Below, piece after piece: positions 59,345 to 64,000 of a stretch of DNA of 64,000 nt. The translations under genes and the position numbers were made by a program. Position 1 is the first letter of the stretch; each line of letters starts with the position of its first letter. Under the pieces are notes generated by a model. That model was not told the DNA's origin, made no database searches, and worked only from the letters and a program-made list of their open reading frames with translations. Where the stretch lies: assembly GCF_002250565.1 (NCBI RefSeq), contig NZ_NMVJ01000006.1, positions 310,001 through 374,000 on the forward strand, written 5' to 3'. The stretch is from Parenemella sanctibonifatiensis. GTDB lineage: Bacteria > Actinomycetota > Actinomycetes > Propionibacteriales > Propionibacteriaceae.

Positions 59345-62300
59345 TCAGTCCTCGGGCTGATAGCCAAGATTGGGGGAGAGCCACTTCTCAGCCTCAGCCA
59401 TCGTCCAGCCCTTGCGTTCGGCATACGACTCGACCTGGTCCCGGTCCACCCGGCCGACCACGAAGTAGCTGGAGTCGGGATGGGAGAAGTACCACCCCGA
59501 CACCGCAGCTCCCGGCCACATCGCCATCGAGTCGGTCAACTCGATACCGGCGCGGCGGTCGGGCTCCAACAGACTCCACAGTGTCTGCTTCTCGGTGTGG
59601 TCGGGGCAGGCCGGATAGCCGGGGGCCGGGCGGATGCCGGCGTACTTCTCGGCGATCAGGTCATCGTTGCTGAAGGATTCATCGGCCGCGTACCCCCAGA
59701 ATTCCCGGCGTACGCGCTCGTGAAGACGCTCCGCGAACGCCTCGGCGAGCCGATCGGCCAGCGACTCCAACAGGATTGCGCTGTAGTCGTCGAGGTCCTG
59801 ACGGAATCGCTCCTTGTGCTTGTCGATCCCCAACCCGGTGGTGACCGCGAAGCCACCGACCCAGTCCGGCGTACCAGCGGACTTGGGGGCCACGAAATCG
59901 GCCAGCGACTTGTGCGGCAGTCCGGGCCGGTGTTCGCCCTGCTGGCGCAGATGCTCCAGTCGGGTCCGGACGTGGTCACGGGACTCGTCGGCGTACACCT
60001 CGAGGGTGTCGCCGACCGCATTGGCGGGAAAGAAGCCATAGACGCCGGCGGCTTCGACCCACTGCTCGGCGGTCATCTGGTCCAGCATTGTCTGGGCGTC
60101 CTGCCACAGCTTGCGTGCCGCCTCACCTGTGGCGGGGTTGTTGAGGATGTCGGGGAACCGGCCCCGCAACTCCCACGCCGCGAAGAACGGCCCCCAGTCG
60201 ATGTACTGGCGCAACTCCTCCAGTGGGTAGTCCCGCAGCACGGTGACGGGGTCGCCGCCGGCGGCCAACTGGGCGGGCTGCGGCGGCTGGTAACCCTGCC
60301 ATTCGATCGGCGAGCTGTCGGCCAGCGCGTCGGCGTAGGGGATCAGCGGGCGTTCGGTGCGCTTGGCGGCGAATCGGGTGCGGATCGTCTCGTACTCGCC
60401 GTTGACCCCGGCCATGAACTCGTCACGGCGGGCCTCCGACAGCAGCGAGGCGGCGGTTGGCACCGAACGAGAGGCGTCCTTCACCCACACGACGGGACCG
60501 GAGTACTGCCCGGTCACCTTGACCGCAGTGTGCGCCTTGGACGTGGTCGCACCACCGATCAGCAGCGGGATCGTGAATCCCTGCCGTTCCATCTCGCCGG
60601 CCACCGACACCATCTCGTCGAGTGAGGGGGTGATCAGGCCCGACAGGCCGATGATGTCGGCGTTGATCTCCTTGGCCTTGTCGAGGATCTGCTGCCCGGG
60701 CACCATCACGCCGAGGTCGACGACGTCGTAGTTGTTGCACTGCAGCACCACACCGACGATGTTCTTGCCGATGTCGTGCACATCGCCCTTGACCGTTGCC
60801 AACACGATGGTGCCGTTGCTGTGGTCAGCGTCGCCGGGCTGCTTCTCAGCCTCGATGAAGGGGATCAGGTGCGCCACGGACTTCTTCATCACTCGGGCCG
60901 ACTTCACCACCTGCGGCAGGAACATCTTGCCCGATCCGAAGAGGTCGCCAACGACCCCCATGCCGTCCATCAACGGGCCCTCAATCACGGCCAGCGGACG
61001 TTCCCCGGCAGCTGCCAACTCCAGCCGCAACTCCTCGGTGTCCTCGACGATGAACTCGTCGATGCCCTTCACCAGGGCGTGGGTGATCCGTTCCCGGGTG
61101 GGCAGCTCGCGCCAGGCCTGGGCCTGCTCGGCCTGCTCGCCCTCGCCGTCACGGAACTTCTCGGCGATCTCCAACAGCCGCTCGGTGGCGTCGGGGCGCC
61201 GATTCAGGATCACGTCGGTGACCCGTTCCCGCAGCTCCGGGTCGACCTCGTCATAGACGGCCAGCGAACCAGCGTTGACGATGCCCATGTCCAGCCCGGC
61301 CTCGATGGCGTGGTAGAGGAAGACCGCGTGGATCGCTTCGCGGACCGGGTTGTTGCCGCGGAAGCTGAACGAGACGTTCGAAATGCCACCAGACGTCTTC
61401 GCGCCAGGCAGGTTCTGCTTGATCCAGCGAACCGCCTCGATGAAGTCGACACCATAGTTGGCGTGCTCCTCGATGCCGGTGGCCACCGCAAACACGTTCG
61501 GGTCGAAGATGATGTCCTCGGCCGGGAAGCCGACCTGTTCGGTCAGGATGGTGTACGCCCGGGTGCAGATCTCCTGACGCCGCTGCAGGTTGTCGGCCTG
61601 ACCGTCCTCGTCAAAGGCCATCACGACTGCGGCGGCACCGTACTCACGGCACAGCCGGGCCTGCCGCAGGAAGGATTCCTCGCCCTCCTTGAGGGAGATC
61701 GAGTTGACGATCGACTTGCCCTGGATGCAGCGCAGCCCGGTCTCGATGACCTCCCACTTGGAGGAGTCGACCATCACAGGCACCTGACAGATGTCGGGTT
61801 CGGAGGCGATCAGTTTGCAGAAGCGGTCCATCGCCTCCACACCATCGATCATGCCCTCGTCCATGTTGATGTCGATGACTTGGGCGCCGGCCTCGACCTG
61901 CTGCCTGGCCACCGACAGCGCAGTCGCGTAGTCACCCTCCTTGATGAGCTTGCGGAAGCGAGCCGATCCAGTGATGTTGGTGCGTTCGCCGATGTTGACG
62001 AACAGCGACTCCTCCGTCACCGTCAACGGCTCCAGACCCGACAGCCGCAGCGCCGGCTGGGGGGTGACCGGCTGGCGTGGTGCCACGCTCTCGGTGCGGC
62101 GTACCAGCTCGGCGATGTGCTCCGGGGTGGTGCCACAGCACCCACCGACGATGTTGAGCAGCCCGTCGTGGGCGTACCCCTCAAGGATCTCGCCCATCTC
62201 GGCGGCGCCCTGGTCGTACTCTCCGAACGCGTTGGGCAGGCCTGCATTGGGATAGATCGACAAGGGCACCTCGGCGACCCTGGAGAGTTCGCTGGCCCAC

Positions 62301-63088
62301 TGCCGCATCTCGGCAGCGCCGAGCGAACAGTTGAAACCAACCGCCAACGGCTCCGCGTGCCGGACGCTGTTCCAGAAGGCCTCCGAAACCTGGCCGGTCA
62401 ACGTACGCCCGGACTGGTCGGTGATGGTGCCGGAGATGATGATCGGCCAGCGACGCCCGGACTCCTCGAAGAGCTGGTCCAGCGCAAAGATCGCGGCCTT
62501 GGCGTTGAGGGTGTCGAAGATCGTCTCCAGCAACAGGATGTCAGCGCCGCCGTCGACCAGGCCCTGGGCCTGCTCCAGGTAGGCGTCGCGAAGCTCGACG
62601 AAGGAGATGTTGCGCGCAGCGGGGTCGTTGACGTCGGGGGAGATGGAGGCCGTCCGGTTCGTCGGGCCGAGCGCGCCGGCGACAAAGCGGGGTCGCTGCG
62701 GGGTGCTGTACGCATCGGCGGCCCGCCGGGCCAGACTCGCCGCGGCAACGTTCAGCTCGTAGCTGAGATCCTCCATGCCGTAATCGGCCATCGAGATCCG
62801 CTGCGAGGAGAAGCTGTTGGTCTCAATGATGTCAGCGCCGGCGTCCAGATAGGCCCGGTGGATGTCGCTGATGATCTGGGGTTGGGTGAGCACGAGCAGG
62901 TCGTTGTTGCCCTGCAGGTCCTTGTGCCAGTCCGCGAACCGGTCGCCGCGGAACTGTTCCTCGGAGAGCTTCTGGCGCTGGATGAAGACCCCCATGGCCC
63001 CGTCGAGGACCAGGATTCGCCGCGCCATCATCTCCCGGAGCTCTGCGGTTCGGTCTCCGACCTGACCCGAGATGTCCCGGTGATTCAC
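59345..63088 (-). CDS. metH: Cobalamin-dependent methionine synthase
   Basis: Transfers the methyl group of methyl-THF to homocysteine through cobalamin. 1247 residues with all four modules. The homocysteine domain has [15 protein letters not shown] and zinc Cys residues at about 252 (FNCSLGA) and 313-314 (GGCCGTT). The pterin domain has [13 protein letters not shown]. The B12 domain has [11 protein letters not shown] (His about 770) and [12 protein letters not shown]. The C-terminal activation domain ends with [20 protein letters not shown] 63088 is preferred to ATG 63118, because AGAAGGGA (63097-63104) lies 8 nt before the GTG. Confidence 0.96.
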   Translation of the reverse strand: MNHRDISGQVGDRTAELREMMARRILVLDGAMGVFIQRQKLSEEQFRGDRFADWHKDLQGNNDLLVLTQPQIISDIHRAYLDAGADIIETNSFSSQRISMADYGMEDLSYELNVAAASLARRAADAYSTPQRPRFVAGALGPTNRTASISPDVNDPAARNISFVELRDAYLEQAQGLVDGGADILLLETIFDTLNAKAAIFALDQLFEESGRRWPIIISGTITDQSGRTLTGQVSEAFWNSVRHAEPLAVGFNCSLGAAEMRQWASELSRVAEVPLSIYPNAGLPNAFGEYDQGAAEMGEILEGYAHDGLLNIVGGCCGTTPEHIAELVRRTESVAPRQPVTPQPALRLSGLEPLTVTEESLFVNIGERTNITGSARFRKLIKEGDYATALSVARQQVEAGAQVIDINMDEGMIDGVEAMDRFCKLIASEPDICQVPVMVDSSKWEVIETGLRCIQGKSIVNSISLKEGEESFLRQARLCREYGAAAVVMAFDEDGQADNLQRRQEICTRAYTILTEQVGFPAEDIIFDPNVFAVATGIEEHANYGVDFIEAVRWIKQNLPGAKTSGGISNVSFSFRGNNPVREAIHAVFLYHAIEAGLDMGIVNAGSLAVYDEVDPELRERVTDVILNRRPDATERLLEIAEKFRDGEGEQAEQAQAWRELPTRERITHALVKGIDEFIVEDTEELRLELAAAGERPLAVIEGPLMDGMGVVGDLFGSGKMFLPQVVKSARVMKKSVAHLIPFIEAEKQPGDADHSNGTIVLATVKGDVHDIGKNIVGVVLQCNNYDVVDLGVMVPGQQILDKAKEINADIIGLSGLITPSLDEMVSVAGEMERQGFTIPLLIGGATTSKAHTAVKVTGQYSGPVVWVKDASRSVPTAASLLSEARRDEFMAGVNGEYETIRTRFAAKRTERPLIPYADALADSSPIEWQGYQPPQPAQLAAGGDPVTVLRDYPLEELRQYIDWGPFFAAWELRGRFPDILNNPATGEAARKLWQDAQTMLDQMTAEQWVEAAGVYGFFPANAVGDTLEVYADESRDHVRTRLEHLRQQGEHRPGLPHKSLADFVAPKSAGTPDWVGGFAVTTGLGIDKHKERFRQDLDDYSAILLESLADRLAEAFAERLHERVRREFWGYAADESFSNDDLIAEKYAGIRPAPGYPACPDHTEKQTLWSLLEPDRRAGIELTDSMAMWPGAAVSGWYFSHPDSSYFVVGRVDRDQVESYAERKGWTMAEAEKWLSPNLGYQPED

Positions 63089-63138
63089 AGCGATGGTCCC
63101 TTCTGGTGGTGTGGGCACCTACTTCATGCCAAGGAACG

Positions 63139-63166
63139 ATTCTAGGCAATCCCACAGCCGCGACAA
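63139..63166 (-). promoter_or_regulatory. metH promoter
   Basis: On the minus strand TTGTCG (63161-63166), a 16-bp spacer and TAGAAT (63139-63144) match a housekeeping promoter. The leader is only about 45 nt, too short for a cobalamin riboswitch. Confidence 0.6.
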
Positions 63167-63256
63167 TTGGTCATGCCACAATGGGACGCGCGGTGACCAG
63201 CCCCGCGGCTGTGCTCCAGCACCCCAGACGACCCACATCCCGTGATTGAGAGGCGT

Positions 63257-63943
63257 ATGCCCGCGCAGACCCCGACCCCGTCAGCCACCACCGGTTGGCA
63301 GGCAGTCCTGTGGGACTTCGACGGCACCTTGGCCGACACGGAGCCGGCCTGGTGGGCAGCCGAGATCGACATGATGCACGGCTGGGGAGCTGAATGGACC
63401 CTGGCCGATGCCGAGTCCTTGGTGGGGCAGAGCATCCGCTACACCGCCGGTCAGATGATCGAACGGGCCGGCCGCGACGACGATCCCGACGTGGTCGCCG
63501 ACCAACTGGTCGACCACATGGTCGATCGGATCCGCAACGGTCAGATCACCTGGATCCCCGGTGCTCGCGAGCTGGTCGCCGAGTTGGCCGCTGCCGGCGT
63601 ACGCCAGGCCTTGGTGTCCTCCAGCTATCGGCGGATGCTGGATGCGGCGTTGGTCCATTTCGAGGGCGACCCGTTCGGGGCGATCGTCGCCGGTGACGAG
63701 GTCGAGCGGGTCAAGCCGGATCCGCTGCCGTACACCCAGGCGGCAGCAGCACTGGGCGTGGACCCCACCGCCGCGCTGGTCTTCGAGGATTCGCCGACCG
63801 GGGTTGCCGCGGCAACCGCCTCGGGAGCTGTGGTCTACGTGGTGGGCCACCATCCGATGCCGGAGAAGTTCCGTCGGCTCAGCTCCTTCGAGGGACTCGG
63901 CGTGGCCGACCTGGAGGAGTTGCACCGGGCGGGGAGCCAGTGA
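63257..63943 (+). CDS. HAD-superfamily phosphatase (beta-phosphoglucomutase-like)
   Basis: 228 residues. HAD motif I with the nucleophile is VLWDFDGTLADTE (about 18-30). Motif II is LVSSSYRRML, the Lys of motif III is in ERVKPDPLPY, and motif IV is VFEDSPTGVAAA. An alpha-helical cap (about 35-105) places it in subclass IA with phosphoglycolate-phosphatase and beta-phosphoglucomutase-like enzymes. The substrate cannot be told. ATG 63257 is preceded by GAGAGG; GTG 63242 is an alternative. It is divergent from metH, and its stop overlaps the next start (TGATG). Confidence 0.85.
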   Translation: MPAQTPTPSATTGWQAVLWDFDGTLADTEPAWWAAEIDMMHGWGAEWTLADAESLVGQSIRYTAGQMIERAGRDDDPDVVADQLVDHMVDRIRNGQITWIPGARELVAELAAAGVRQALVSSSYRRMLDAALVHFEGDPFGAIVAGDEVERVKPDPLPYTQAAAALGVDPTAALVFEDSPTGVAAATASGAVVYVVGHHPMPEKFRRLSSFEGLGVADLEELHRAGSQ

Positions 63944-64000
63944 TGGTGCGGGGCTGGCGTCAGGTCGCCGCAGCCCTGACCGCAGGTCTGCTGCTGGCGG
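63943..64000 (+). CDS. Start of an exported protein (cut by window end)
   Basis: The first 19 codons (MVRGWRQVAAALTAGLLLA) encode a positively charged start followed by a hydrophobic segment, as in a signal peptide or membrane anchor. The ATG overlaps the HAD gene stop. Identity cannot be determined from the window. Confidence 0.55.
   Translation, partial: MVRGWRQVAAALTAGLLLA

Noticed and set aside
59345-63118. metH start at ATG 63118
   Set aside because: The ribosome site AGAAGGGA lies downstream of this ATG and is correctly spaced for GTG 63088.
63089-63256. Cobalamin riboswitch upstream of metH
   Set aside because: The promoter leaves a leader of about 45 nt and no B12-box-like sequence is present.

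Overview
The window is a 64-kb stretch of a high-GC, gene-dense bacterial chromosome, almost certainly from the Actinomycetota. The evidence is the gene order (secF-apt-rel, pyrF-gmk-rpoZ-coaBC-metK-priA-fmt-rsmB-rpe), the actinobacterial PriA without ATPase motifs, the DUF222/HNH (13E12-type) protein, the PAC2 protein and a sortase-type LPXTG surface protein. The fused AroK-AroB and the general gene set make Propionibacteriales/Propionibacteriaceae my best guess, but that rank is an inference. No rRNA, tRNA, CRISPR array, insertion sequence or prophage was seen.

Layout. 1-10007: secretion, nucleotide salvage, stringent response and tRNA charging (secF partial, apt, a K+ channel, rel, DUF349 protein on minus, hisS, aspS), closed by a strong hairpin terminator. 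10082-12340 (minus): a five-gene type VII secretion effector cassette (YbaB-like, EspC-like, WXG100-like, nuclease toxin, immunity protein). 12458-23895: a YdcF-type membrane protein, then rarA, two small membrane proteins, alaS, ruvX, mltG, aroE, aroC and a fused aroKB, a tightly packed block with many 1-4 bp overlaps. 23910-31124 is accessory: a secreted beta-helix protein, an unusual repeat-bearing intergenic region, an N-terminally truncated MFS transporter, a GH13 amylase, KDG kinase and KDPG aldolase (lower Entner-Doudoroff/uronate catabolism), a pentapeptide-repeat protein, and a ribbon-helix-helix/VOC gene pair. 31244-32998: efp, nusB and a membrane protein. 32922-37492: a 5'-truncated surface phosphatase with three GLUG-type modules, coupled to an LPXTG-anchored protein. 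37668-44744: the pyrimidine genes carA, carB, pyrD and pyrF, then gmk. 44790-64000: a beta-propeller protein, rpoZ, coaBC, metK, priA, a DUF222/HNH protein, fmt, rsmB, rpe, a DUF1345 protein, PAC2, metH, a HAD phosphatase and the start of an exported protein.

How the parts work together. Three routes to core precursors are clustered: the shikimate pathway (aroE, aroC, aroK, aroB), de novo UMP synthesis followed by GMP phosphorylation, and the methionine/SAM cycle (metH and metK, not adjacent). Translation is heavily represented (hisS, aspS, alaS, efp, fmt, rsmB). The most distinctive parts are the secreted-toxin cassette with its toxin split into two coupled genes, the repeat cluster at 25175-25460, a palindrome encoding V/I-P-A-G-T that recurs inside and just upstream of the HNH gene, and a window-wide preference for the hexamer GTACGC that seems to override codon choice.
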